Below, piece after piece: positions 17,864 through 25,758 of a stretch of DNA of 64,000 nucleotides. The stretch comes from Psychrobacter sp. JCM 18900 (GTDB lineage Bacteria > Pseudomonadota > Gammaproteobacteria > Pseudomonadales > Moraxellaceae). The notes under the pieces are model-generated. The model worked only from the letters and a program-made list of their open reading frames with translations, did not search any database and had not been told where the DNA came from. Location of the stretch: assembly GCF_904846625.1 (NCBI RefSeq), contig NZ_CAJHBL010000005.1, positions 186,001-250,000 of the forward strand, in the 5' to 3' direction. The position numbers were made by a program, and so were the translations under genes. The first letter of the stretch is position 1; each line of letters opens with the position of its first letter.

Positions 17864-19915
17864 ATGTCAGACATTAAAACGTTAAGCTCACTCGTCCTCA
17901 GTAAAGCCTACGTTGCACAAAGCGATTTTCGCACTGTGCATCATGCGGTTACCGGCGAACCAATTTATCAAGTCAGTAGCGCTGGTATCGATACCAAAAA
18001 AGTAGTTGAATACGCTAAAGAATATGGCTCAGCGCTTGCAAACTGGACATTCCACCAACGCGCTAATGCACTGAAATTGGTCGCACAATATCTACTTCAA
18101 CGTAAAGAAGATTTTTATGCATTGGCCACGGCAACTGGTGCGACACGCAAAGATGCCTGGGTCGATGTTGAAGGAGGTATCGGTACCTTATTTGCATATT
18201 CGAGCCTCGTGCGCCGTGAGCTCAGCGATGAGACTGCCTTAGTTGAAGATGCTTGGATTCCTCTATCAAAAAATGGTACGTTTGGCGCTCAGCATATCTT
18301 GAGCCCGAAAACGGGCGTGGCCATTCATATTGATGCGTTTAACTTCCCTATCTGGGGCATGTTAGAAAAAGTCGCACCGACTCTATTAGCTGGTGTCCCT
18401 TGTATCGTCAAGCCTGCAACCGAAGGCGCTGAGCTGACTCATGCCGTGGTAGCCGCGATTCATGAAAGCGGTCTATTGCCAGAGGGTTCATTGCAGCTGA
18501 TATGTGGACAAACCTATGACTTGTTTGACCATCTAAATCCCCAAGACACCATTACCTTCACAGGTTCTGCAGTAACGGGTCAAAAACTACGAGCCCATCC
18601 ACACTTGAACGCCCATTCAATTCCTTTCACCATGGAAGCCGATTCGGTGAACAGTGCCATTTTAAGCCCAGCTGCCAACGATGAAACTATCGATTTGTTT
18701 GTACGCGAAGTCTTCCGCGAAATTACTATCAAAGCTGGACAAAAATGTACTGCGATTCGTCGCGCGTTTGTTCCTGCCGCCTTGCTAGAAACAGCGCAAA
18801 CTCGCCTAGTTGAAAAACTACAAAAAGTCGTGGTCGGTGACCCAAACCGTGAAAACGTGACCATGGGTACATTAGCTAGCGTGAAGCAAAAACTTGACGT
18901 CGCAGAAAAAGTCGAGCAACTGAGCCAAGAAGCCGAAGTGGTATTCGGTAGTCACTTACGTGAAGATTTCACTTTACAAGTAGACGACGCAGAAAAATCA
19001 GCCTGTTACCCACCAACCGTGTTGGTCTGTAATAACCCAAGCCAAGCCGAAAATATCCATCGCATCGAAGCATTTGGTCCAGTTGTCACCCTAATGCCAT
19101 ACGGCGACCTAGATGAACTTGGTGCACTTGTAGCACGTGGTGAAGGTAGCTTAGTTGCCTCTATCGTGCGCAATGCAGACGAAAACATCGAAGCCTTATT
19201 GAAAAAAATTGCCCCTTGGCATGGCCGTGTACATATCCTAGATAGCGAAAGTGCTCGTGAAAGTACGGGTCATGGTTCACCTCTCCCATTACTTGTACAC
19301 GGTGGCCCAGGCCGTGCCGGTGGTGGTGAAGAACTTGGTGGTCTGCGAGCCGTTAAACACTACATGCAACGTACTGCCATCCAAGGCTCGCCCAATGCCT
19401 TGACCCAAGTCGGTCACAGCTGGACAGCTGGTGCACAAGTGTTCGAAGATCGTGTCCATCCGTTCAAAAAATCATTCGATGAACTTCGTATTGGAGAGCG
19501 TCTATTGACCGCACGTCGTACAGTGACTGAGGCAGATATCGTTAACTTTGGCTGCTTAAGTGGTGACCACTTTTACGCTCATATGGACAAAATTGCGGCG
19601 GCAGATTCGTTCTTTGGTGAGCGTGTCGCCCATGGTTACTTTATCGTATCAGCGGCCGCTGGCTTGTTTGTTGACGCATCACCTGGTCCAGTCATCGCTA
19701 ACTACGGTATGGAAAACCTACGCTTCGTTGAGCCTGTCAAGATTGGTGACACCATTCAAGTTGAATTAACTTGTAAACAAAAGACGCCAAAGGCACAACG
19801 CGACCCAGCGGAAAAAGCTCATGGCGTTGTAGTATGGGACATCAAAGTTAAGAACCAACGCAACGACTTGGTCGCAACTTACGACATCTTGACCTTAGTT
19901 GAGCGTAAGGCTTGA
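17864..19915 (+). CDS. paaZ: PaaZ, bifunctional oxepin-CoA hydrolase and aldehyde dehydrogenase
   Basis: A 683-residue two-domain enzyme. The N-terminal aldehyde dehydrogenase domain spans about residues 1-520, with the nucleophile in GQKCTAIRRAF. The C-terminal MaoC-like (R)-hydratase domain spans about residues 535-680, with GCLSGDHFYAHMDK and ERVAHGYFIVSAAAG. It hydrolytically opens oxepin-CoA and oxidises the resulting semialdehyde to 3-oxo-5,6-dehydrosuberyl-CoA. ATG 17864 follows AAGGAG by 7 nt, so it is chosen over the upstream ATG 17840. It is divergent from paaA and followed by a strong terminator. Confidence 0.95.
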   Translation: MSDIKTLSSLVLSKAYVAQSDFRTVHHAVTGEPIYQVSSAGIDTKKVVEYAKEYGSALANWTFHQRANALKLVAQYLLQRKEDFYALATATGATRKDAWVDVEGGIGTLFAYSSLVRRELSDETALVEDAWIPLSKNGTFGAQHILSPKTGVAIHIDAFNFPIWGMLEKVAPTLLAGVPCIVKPATEGAELTHAVVAAIHESGLLPEGSLQLICGQTYDLFDHLNPQDTITFTGSAVTGQKLRAHPHLNAHSIPFTMEADSVNSAILSPAANDETIDLFVREVFREITIKAGQKCTAIRRAFVPAALLETAQTRLVEKLQKVVVGDPNRENVTMGTLASVKQKLDVAEKVEQLSQEAEVVFGSHLREDFTLQVDDAEKSACYPPTVLVCNNPSQAENIHRIEAFGPVVTLMPYGDLDELGALVARGEGSLVASIVRNADENIEALLKKIAPWHGRVHILDSESARESTGHGSPLPLLVHGGPGRAGGGEELGGLRAVKHYMQRTAIQGSPNALTQVGHSWTAGAQVFEDRVHPFKKSFDELRIGERLLTARRTVTEADIVNFGCLSGDHFYAHMDKIAAADSFFGERVAHGYFIVSAAAGLFVDASPGPVIANYGMENLRFVEPVKIGDTIQVELTCKQKTPKAQRDPAEKAHGVVVWDIKVKNQRNDLVATYDILTLVERKA

Positions 19916-19930
19916 TACCTATATGGATCT

Positions 19931-19963
19931 GCAAAAAAGGAGTCGTCATGACTCCTTTTTTGC
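19931..19963 (+). terminator. Rho-independent terminator of paaZ
   Basis: GCAAAAAAGGAGTC (19931-19944) pairs perfectly with GACTCCTTTTTTGC (19950-19963), with a 5-nt loop. It starts 16 bp after the stop codon, so the transporter at 20155 needs its own promoter. Confidence 0.9.
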
Positions 19964-20033
19964 AACTAAAGCAAACTTTATTAATAAAACATATTGACGT
20001 CAGGTTGTAGAATAGCTAAATTATAAAACCAAG

Positions 20034-20071
20034 TGATACATAATTTTATTTTTAATAAATAAAAAGTATCA
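20034..20071. promoter_or_regulatory. Probable PaaX operator upstream of the MHS transporter
   Basis: TGATAC (20034-20039) and GTATCA (20066-20071) form a perfect inverted repeat with a 26-bp spacer, matching the sites in the paaA/paaZ intergenic region. It lies 84 bp before the start codon of the transporter. Confidence 0.55.
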
Positions 20072-20154
20072 TTAATTTATATTAGATAATGTTTGGCTAG
20101 GATAGCTAAGCTGTCGAGTCGTTTCTAGGACAATATATAGACAAGGAGTCACTA

Positions 20155-21477
20155 ATGACAACCACCACCGCAATGGCTGAAAACGCCTCGCTTGCTATAC
20201 ATCAGGATAAAAAAGTACTCACTGCCACCCTAGTTGGTACTGCGATTGAATGGTATGATTTTTTCATCTATGCACAAGCCGCAAGTCTCATATTTGCTCC
20301 CCTGTTTTTCGCTGAAGTCAGCAAATCAAACCCTATGCTCGCCCAAATCATCGCTTTTGCGACCGTTGGTATCTCATTTCTATTTCGCCCATTAGGCGCA
20401 ATCGTATGTGGTCGCTTGGGTGACAAGTACGGTCGCAAGATGGTATTGGTAACGACCCTGATTTTGATGGGTGCGTCAACGACCTTAATAGGCTTCTTGC
20501 CGACTTATGCGCAGATTGGTGTATTAGCACCCTTGGCTTTGGTATTTTTACGTATTATCCAAGGCTTTTCTGCAGGTGGTGAATGGGGCGGTGCGGCATT
20601 GTTATCTGTCGAGCATGCACCCCTTGATAAACGCTCACTATTTGGGGCTTACCCACAGATTGGCGTGCCCATCGGTATGATTTTAGCGACTGGTGTCCTG
20701 CTGCTCTTAAATTTGATTTTGGGTAAAGAAGCCTACCTCGAGTGGGGTTGGCGCATTCCATTTATATTATCGATTGCATTAATCATCGTGGGCACCTTTA
20801 TCCGTCGTTCGGTTAAAGAGTCACCAGTGTTTGAAGCCATGCATCGTCGTAAAGCAGAAGCCTCTGCACCATTGTCATTGTTATTCAAAGATCACACACC
20901 AACAGTTCTTAAAGCGGCTTTAATCTTTATGGGAGTGAATGCAGGTGGTTATATTCTCATCGCTTTTATGGTGGGTTACGGTCAAAAAGCCTTAGGACTT
21001 AGCCCTACTTTAACCATGCTAATCGTAGTGGCGGCTGCTTTCTCTTGGTTAGTATCAACCCTTTGGGGCGGCATGTTAGGTGATAAGATTGGTCGTCTAA
21101 AGATTTTTAAATTAGGCTATATCTTATTGTCGTTATGGTCGATTCCAATGTGGTTTTTGATTGATACCAAATCTCCCATTTTATTTATGCTAGCACTAGT
21201 GGTTTGGGCTATTCCCCTAGGTTTTACTTATGGTCCATTATCAGCCCTATTTGCTGAAATGTTCCCTGCAAAAGTACGTTTTTCAGGGGTGTCCATCAGC
21301 TATGCATTAGGTTCCATTATTGGTGGTGCGTTCGCTCCGATGATTGCGCAATGGATTATGGCAACTTATCAACAGTCATGGATGATTGGGTTGTATATTA
21401 CTATCGTCTCATTAATTTCACTATTCACACTTTACACGATTAAAAAAGACCCACAAGGCGTTGATCTATCTCTCTAA
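20155..21477 (+). CDS. MFS transporter, metabolite:H+ symporter type; probable phenylacetate importer
   Basis: A 440-residue major facilitator with about 12 membrane segments. GTAIEWYDFFIYAQAASLIF near the N-terminus, RPLGAIVCGRLGDKYGRK and GGEWGGAALL are hallmarks of the metabolite:H+ symporter group (KgtP/ShiA-like). It moves a carboxylate with protons across the inner membrane. The gene follows paaZ after a terminator, and its promoter carries the same inverted repeat as the paa promoters, so phenylacetate or a related aromatic acid is the likely substrate. The proposed substrate is inference. AAGGAG lies 7 nt before ATG 20155. Confidence 0.88.
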   Translation: MTTTTAMAENASLAIHQDKKVLTATLVGTAIEWYDFFIYAQAASLIFAPLFFAEVSKSNPMLAQIIAFATVGISFLFRPLGAIVCGRLGDKYGRKMVLVTTLILMGASTTLIGFLPTYAQIGVLAPLALVFLRIIQGFSAGGEWGGAALLSVEHAPLDKRSLFGAYPQIGVPIGMILATGVLLLLNLILGKEAYLEWGWRIPFILSIALIIVGTFIRRSVKESPVFEAMHRRKAEASAPLSLLFKDHTPTVLKAALIFMGVNAGGYILIAFMVGYGQKALGLSPTLTMLIVVAAAFSWLVSTLWGGMLGDKIGRLKIFKLGYILLSLWSIPMWFLIDTKSPILFMLALVVWAIPLGFTYGPLSALFAEMFPAKVRFSGVSISYALGSIIGGAFAPMIAQWIMATYQQSWMIGLYITIVSLISLFTLYTIKKDPQGVDLSL

Positions 21478-21495
21478 ATAAATTTAGAGAGATAG
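21466..21495. repeat. Perfect inverted repeat across the transporter stop codon
   Basis: CTATCTCTCTAAAT (21466-21479) and its exact complement (21482-21495) are separated by 2 bp and include the TAA stop. No T-run follows, so it is more likely an mRNA-protecting hairpin or a Rho-dependent 3' end than an intrinsic terminator. Confidence 0.5.
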
Positions 21496-22220
21496 TGGAA
21501 AATGTCACCATGTAAATGGTATAAAAATTTTATCAGCATACGAAAAAAAATCAGCCCCACCTTACCTTTAACGGTTAAAAAGCTGACTAACTATTGAAAT
21601 ACCGAAGTGTCGTGATTGAAAAATACCAAACGCAAGCCCTCAATCAGCAGGTTTAAGCCTAAAACGAACAAACTGACTTGAGGGCGAGTGTTTGACTTTA
21701 GCTTGCGTTTTAAAGGTTTGTTTTTAGTAGCTTAAAGATACCTATTAGTGTCTTTATAATCTCAAATATATTATCTTGCTTTGTCTATCTCCCTCTTTCA
21801 TTTCCTCAACATACTTTCTGATACAAAACCTTAATTCAAGCTATAACCTATTAGAAGGCACATACACCAATGCAGTGGCATCCAAAATGTCAGGTCACAT
21901 TCCCATATGCCATGGATTTATTTTACTGTGATGAGTCGAAAAATCCATGCATGCTATTCTTTGTATAGCATAGAAGGCTGAGGCATGAAATTCACTTTCC
22001 CTAAGCCTTGTTATCAATACCGCGGTTTGGTCAATAAGAATTTTGGCAGCATTAATTATGATAAACAACTACTTTCAAGATAACATTGAAAGTGTTTCTT
22101 GAGTTAAGCCTCTACCTCTACTATAACTAGCTATATATAATCGTTTTAAAGCAGTCGATTAACTAACGATATCTTTTGACTTGATAAAGTTTAACATTGG
22201 TGGTTAAAAATAATTCTATT
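21496..22220. other. Gene-poor stretch with one structured inverted repeat
   Basis: No convincing gene is present. The main feature is the long imperfect hairpin at 21628-21710. A 32-codon frame at 21984-22082 has a poorly spaced GAGG and no recognisable product. The DNA before 22221 looks like the upstream region of a decayed ABM gene. Confidence 0.5.
21628..21710. repeat. Long imperfect hairpin of unknown role
   Basis: The outer arms AAACGCAAGC (21628-21637) and GCTTGCGTTT (21701-21710) match exactly. The inner arms GCCCTCAATCAG (21636-21647) and CTGACTTGAGGGC (21673-21685) match with one bulged base. It has no T-tract. It could be a structured RNA, a degenerate mini-element or an insertion-sequence end. 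Confidence 0.5.
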
Positions 22221-22416
22221 ATGGCTAGATTAACCATCGTTGCTAATATCATGGCCAAACCAAATCGAAACGGTCAAAACAGAATTGATAAAACTTATTG
22301 GTGTTACTCGCACTAAAAAAGTGTGTATCAATTACGACTTACATCAAGATAATAAAAATCCTGCTCATTTTATATTCTACGAAAATTGGGCGTCATACAC
22401 TCAATATTATGCTTGA
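22221..22416 (+). pseudogene. Antibiotic biosynthesis monooxygenase (ABM) domain remnant, frameshifted and truncated
   Basis: Translation from ATG 22221 gives MARLTIVANIMAKPN, the usual N-terminus of a YgiN/ABM-fold monooxygenase. The reading then has to shift frame, near 22262, to continue as QIETVKTELIKLIGVTRTKK and CINYDLHQDNKNPAHFIFYE, both conserved ABM blocks, and it ends at a TGA (22414-22416) shortly after the NWASY segment. About 65 codons remain of a usual 95-100, so the last beta-strand is missing as well. The total of 196 nt is not a multiple of three, consistent with a one-base insertion. The gene is inactive unless the frame is an assembly error. Confidence 0.7.
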
Positions 22417-22451
22417 GTACCTATACACATCAATAAATACAGGAGATTCAA

Positions 22452-23537
22452 ATGAAATATGCAAAGTCACTACTGGCTATAAGTGCTGCACTGATATTAG
22501 GCACAGCTCATGCCAACAATATTGAAGTCGTTGCGCAAATAGATGATACTCGCCCTGGTAATATCACGGTAACTCAACAAGGACGAACATTTTTGTCCAT
22601 GCAGCCCCTAGACAACCCTGAATACCGTGTGGTTGAATTGATGAGTGATGGCTCAACTAAACCTTTTCCAAACGTAGACTGGGCTGACGGTCCAGATAAA
22701 GGAGATGTTGGATTTGCTTCAGTTATTGGTATCGAAAGCACTCCAGATGGAGTGGTTTGGATTCTAGATATGGGTAGCAAAAATTCGCCTGCTCAAATCG
22801 TAGCTTGGGATACCTTAAATAACAGACTCTTCAAACGCATTGAGATCGATAGTGATGCTACTGTAGACAATTCGTTCTTACAAGATTTTGTTATCGATAC
22901 TAAGCGCAATAAAATATACATAGCTGATACTAGTCTCGGCAATTTGTCAGGAGCACCTGCGCCTGCCTTTGTAGTTGTTGACTTAGGCACAGGTAACTCT
23001 CGCCGTGTTCTTCAAGCAAATAAAGCACTTTTAGCACCTGAGCATGACCTTATTATTGATGGGTCATTAATGGCAACTAAGCGTGAAAATGGTAATTCTG
23101 ATGCAATTTACCTAAGTTTAAACCCAATCACTATGGATGCCCAAAATGAATGGGTATATTTCGGCACAGTGAATGGTAGTGTAATTTACCGCTTGCCTGC
23201 CTCATCACTTGCCAATGATAATTTGACAGATAGCCAACTGAGTAAAACCATAGAGTTTTATGGTGAAAAACGTCCTAGTGATGGGATGATTATGGCGGAT
23301 AATGGAGATATCTACGTTGGAGATATTGAAAAAAATGCCATCAGTATCGTGACTAAAGATGGCTTTAAGACCTTTGCTCAAGATGACAATCTACTATCAT
23401 GGGCTGATGGGTTTTCAATTCAAAATGGCTACTTATACATCACTCAAAACTCACTACATCTTAACCCTGCGTTAAATCAAGGTGAAGAGGGCTCTGTGAA
23501 GCCATACCATATCTTACGCATAAAGTTGAATCAATAA
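22452..23537 (+). CDS. Secreted beta-propeller protein, major royal jelly/yellow-like
   Basis: A 361-residue exported protein. The signal peptide ends near AHA-NN (residues 20-23). The mature part has repeated blade-like strands such as SVIGIESTPDGVVWILDMGS, FVIDTKRNKIYIADTS and SDGMIMADNGDIYVGDIEKN, a pattern seen in the MRJP/yellow and SMP-30-like six-bladed propellers. These bind small ligands or act as lactonases; no catalytic assignment is possible here. AGGAG lies 7 nt before ATG 22452. A G8 run follows the stop codon at about 23540. It is flanked by a decayed ABM gene and convergent with maeA. Confidence 0.75.
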   Translation: MKYAKSLLAISAALILGTAHANNIEVVAQIDDTRPGNITVTQQGRTFLSMQPLDNPEYRVVELMSDGSTKPFPNVDWADGPDKGDVGFASVIGIESTPDGVVWILDMGSKNSPAQIVAWDTLNNRLFKRIEIDSDATVDNSFLQDFVIDTKRNKIYIADTSLGNLSGAPAPAFVVVDLGTGNSRRVLQANKALLAPEHDLIIDGSLMATKRENGNSDAIYLSLNPITMDAQNEWVYFGTVNGSVIYRLPASSLANDNLTDSQLSKTIEFYGEKRPSDGMIMADNGDIYVGDIEKNAISIVTKDGFKTFAQDDNLLSWADGFSIQNGYLYITQNSLHLNPALNQGEEGSVKPYHILRIKLNQ

Positions 23538-23675
23538 TTGGGGGGGGTACTTCTAACTTCAACGGCTAATCAATACCTTTTTCTTTAAGCAGATGCATGC
23601 TTGAATACTTAAGCTTAGCTATACTGAAGGAATGGTAGAAGTAAACTTGATAAACTAATGAACTTTGATAGAAAC

Positions 23676-23726
23676 AAAAAAGGTTGCCGACACTATATAT
23701 AATATAGCGCTAGCAACCTTTTTTTA
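23676..23726. terminator. Bidirectional terminator between the propeller gene and maeA
   Basis: AGGTTGC (23681-23687) pairs with GCAACCT (23713-23719), with an inner CTATAT/ATATAG stem, an A-run before and a T-run after. The hairpin and the following 45 bp resemble the cassette at 5901-5998. Confidence 0.8.
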
Positions 23727-23786
23727 TTTAGTACTTTACTTAGATAATGTACCTAATATTAGGAATTTTCATACCTAACTTCTAAC

Positions 23787-25469
23787 CTAGAAAGAAGTCC
23801 GGCGATAGTTACGATATTCAGGTAACCAAAAGTTCGCTTTTAATCGGCGTTGTAAATTCTCCGATGTGATAGGTAGTGCTAGCTTATCTTGAGCCGCTTG
23901 CAATGCCACTGCATACGCTATTTTTTCACTGATCTCTCTGATAACTTTGATCGGCGGTAAGATGGCACCAGGTGCTTTTTCGTATTCCATTGATATATCT
24001 GCAAGGGCTTGGCTTGCTGCCGTTAGCATATTATCGCTGATACCTGTCGCACGTGCTGCTAAAACACCTAGACCAATACCAGGGAAAATATAGCTGTTAT
24101 TACACTGAGAAACCTCAAAAGACTGACCGTTATAAGTGGTATGAGGAAACGGACTACCCGTCGCCACAATTGCCTTACCTTTACTCCAATTCATGACTTC
24201 TTGCGGCGTTGCTTCCACACGAGACGTTGGATTTGAAAGTGGTAGTACAATTGGGTGTTCAGTATTAGCACATAGCGACTCGATCACTTCTTGGGTGAAC
24301 AGACCTTTTTGTCCGCTAACACCAAATAATACGGTGATTTTTGCTTGTTTAACCACTTGCGCTAAACCAAGCTTCTTACTTTTATCCCAGCTGGCAATAG
24401 CTGATTCCTTTTGTACTAATGGTTCTTGGAATTTTTGCAGCTCTGTCATGCCATCTGTTAGCAAGCCATAACGGTCAACCATGAATACTTGACTACGAGC
24501 TTGCTCTTCAGTCAATCCTTCACGCTGCATTTGGCGAATAATATGCTCAGCAATACCGCAACCTGCAGATCCTGCGCCTAAAAATGCGATATTCTGTTGG
24601 CTAAGTTTTTGACCTTTATTTAGACACGCTGCAATCAGAGTACCAACCGATACCGCAGCAGTCCCTTGAATATCATCATTAAAGCAGCATAGCTGATCAC
24701 GATATTTATTCAATAACGGGGTCGCGTTTTCCTGAGCAAAATCTTCAAATTGCAATAACACCTCTGGCCAACGGCGCTTAACAGCTTGAATAAATAAATC
24801 CACAAATTCATTATATTCATCGCCAGAGATGCGCGGATTTCTCCAGCCCATATACATAGGATCATCAAGCAACTGTTGGTTATTGGTGCCGACATCCAGC
24901 AAAATAGGTAGACAGTAAGCTGGGCTAATACCACCACACGCCGTGTATAAAGACAACTTACCGATTGGAATTCCCATACCGCCAATGCCCTGATCCCCTA
25001 GGCCCAATATACGTTCACCGTCAGTAACAACGATCACTTTGACGTTTTGTTTGGTGGCATTTTGTAGCATATCGTCGATTTTGTGACGCTCAGGATATGA
25101 GATAAACAAACCACGTTTACGACGATAAATTTGCGAGAATTTTTCACACGCCTGACCAACGGTTGGGGTATAAATGAGCGGCATGACTTCTTCGATATGC
25201 TGCTCAATTAAATGATGAAATAAGGTTTCATTGGTATCTTGGATGTTACGCAAGTAAATATGCTTATCCATAGCATCAGTGAATGAGCTAAGTTGATGAT
25301 AAGCACGTAATGATTGCTCCTCAATCGTTTCAATATTATGAGGTAATAGCCCCGTTAAATTAAAGCTACTACGTTCTTCTGATGAAAAAGCACTACCTTT
25401 ATTCAATAAAGGTGTCTCTAAAAGAGCGGGTCCAGCAACAGGAATATATAAAGGACGCTTGTTTGACAT
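23787..25469 (-). CDS. maeA: NAD-dependent malic enzyme
   Basis: A 560-residue malate dehydrogenase (oxaloacetate-decarboxylating), the usual length for the MaeA/SfcA class. It converts malate to pyruvate and CO2 with NAD+. Recognisable blocks are [40 protein letters not shown] (dinucleotide and metal region), [17 protein letters not shown] and [15 protein letters not shown]. It lies downstream of the lactate genes but is separated from them by a terminator at 25638-25667, so it is probably its own unit. It supplies pyruvate when growth is on acids that enter through the TCA cycle, including the products of the paa route. Confidence 0.93.
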   Translation of the reverse strand: MSNKRPLYIPVAGPALLETPLLNKGSAFSSEERSSFNLTGLLPHNIETIEEQSLRAYHQLSSFTDAMDKHIYLRNIQDTNETLFHHLIEQHIEEVMPLIYTPTVGQACEKFSQIYRRKRGLFISYPERHKIDDMLQNATKQNVKVIVVTDGERILGLGDQGIGGMGIPIGKLSLYTACGGISPAYCLPILLDVGTNNQQLLDDPMYMGWRNPRISGDEYNEFVDLFIQAVKRRWPEVLLQFEDFAQENATPLLNKYRDQLCCFNDDIQGTAAVSVGTLIAACLNKGQKLSQQNIAFLGAGSAGCGIAEHIIRQMQREGLTEEQARSQVFMVDRYGLLTDGMTELQKFQEPLVQKESAIASWDKSKKLGLAQVVKQAKITVLFGVSGQKGLFTQEVIESLCANTEHPIVLPLSNPTSRVEATPQEVMNWSKGKAIVATGSPFPHTTYNGQSFEVSQCNNSYIFPGIGLGVLAARATGISDNMLTAASQALADISMEYEKAPGAILPPIKVIREISEKIAYAVALQAAQDKLALPITSENLQRRLKANFWLPEYRNYRRTSF

Positions 25470-25637
25470 AATGTAATCTTCTTATTAAAGGCATATGAGT
25501 GAAAGCCATACTGAGTGAAAGCTATGCTAGTGCTGCATTATACATAGCATCGACTGGTATTTAACAATAGATAACAAAATCATTTTGAATAAATGTGCTT
25601 CTGAACTCGAGGCTGCTGATACATTTACCGAGAAATA

Positions 25638-25667
25638 ATAAAAAAGCACTACCAATCGGCAGTGCTT
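25638..25667 (-). terminator. Terminator of the lactate operon
   Basis: AAGCACT (25644-25650) and AGTGCTT (25661-25667) form the stem, with CC/GG pairs closing part of the loop. On the minus strand it is followed by TTTTTTATTATT. It lies about 90 bp beyond the dld stop codon. Confidence 0.75.
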
Positions 25668-25758
25668 CTGAGGATGTATTGAACAATTTATAATAGACAA
25701 ACACTGAACTATTTAGCTACTGATAAATAATCAGCCCAATGCCAATTTTAAATATCAG

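Noticed and set aside
22298-22525. Plus-strand frame of 75 codons overlapping the propeller gene
   Set aside because: It runs through the ABM remnant in the wrong frame; the conserved ABM residues are read in another frame.
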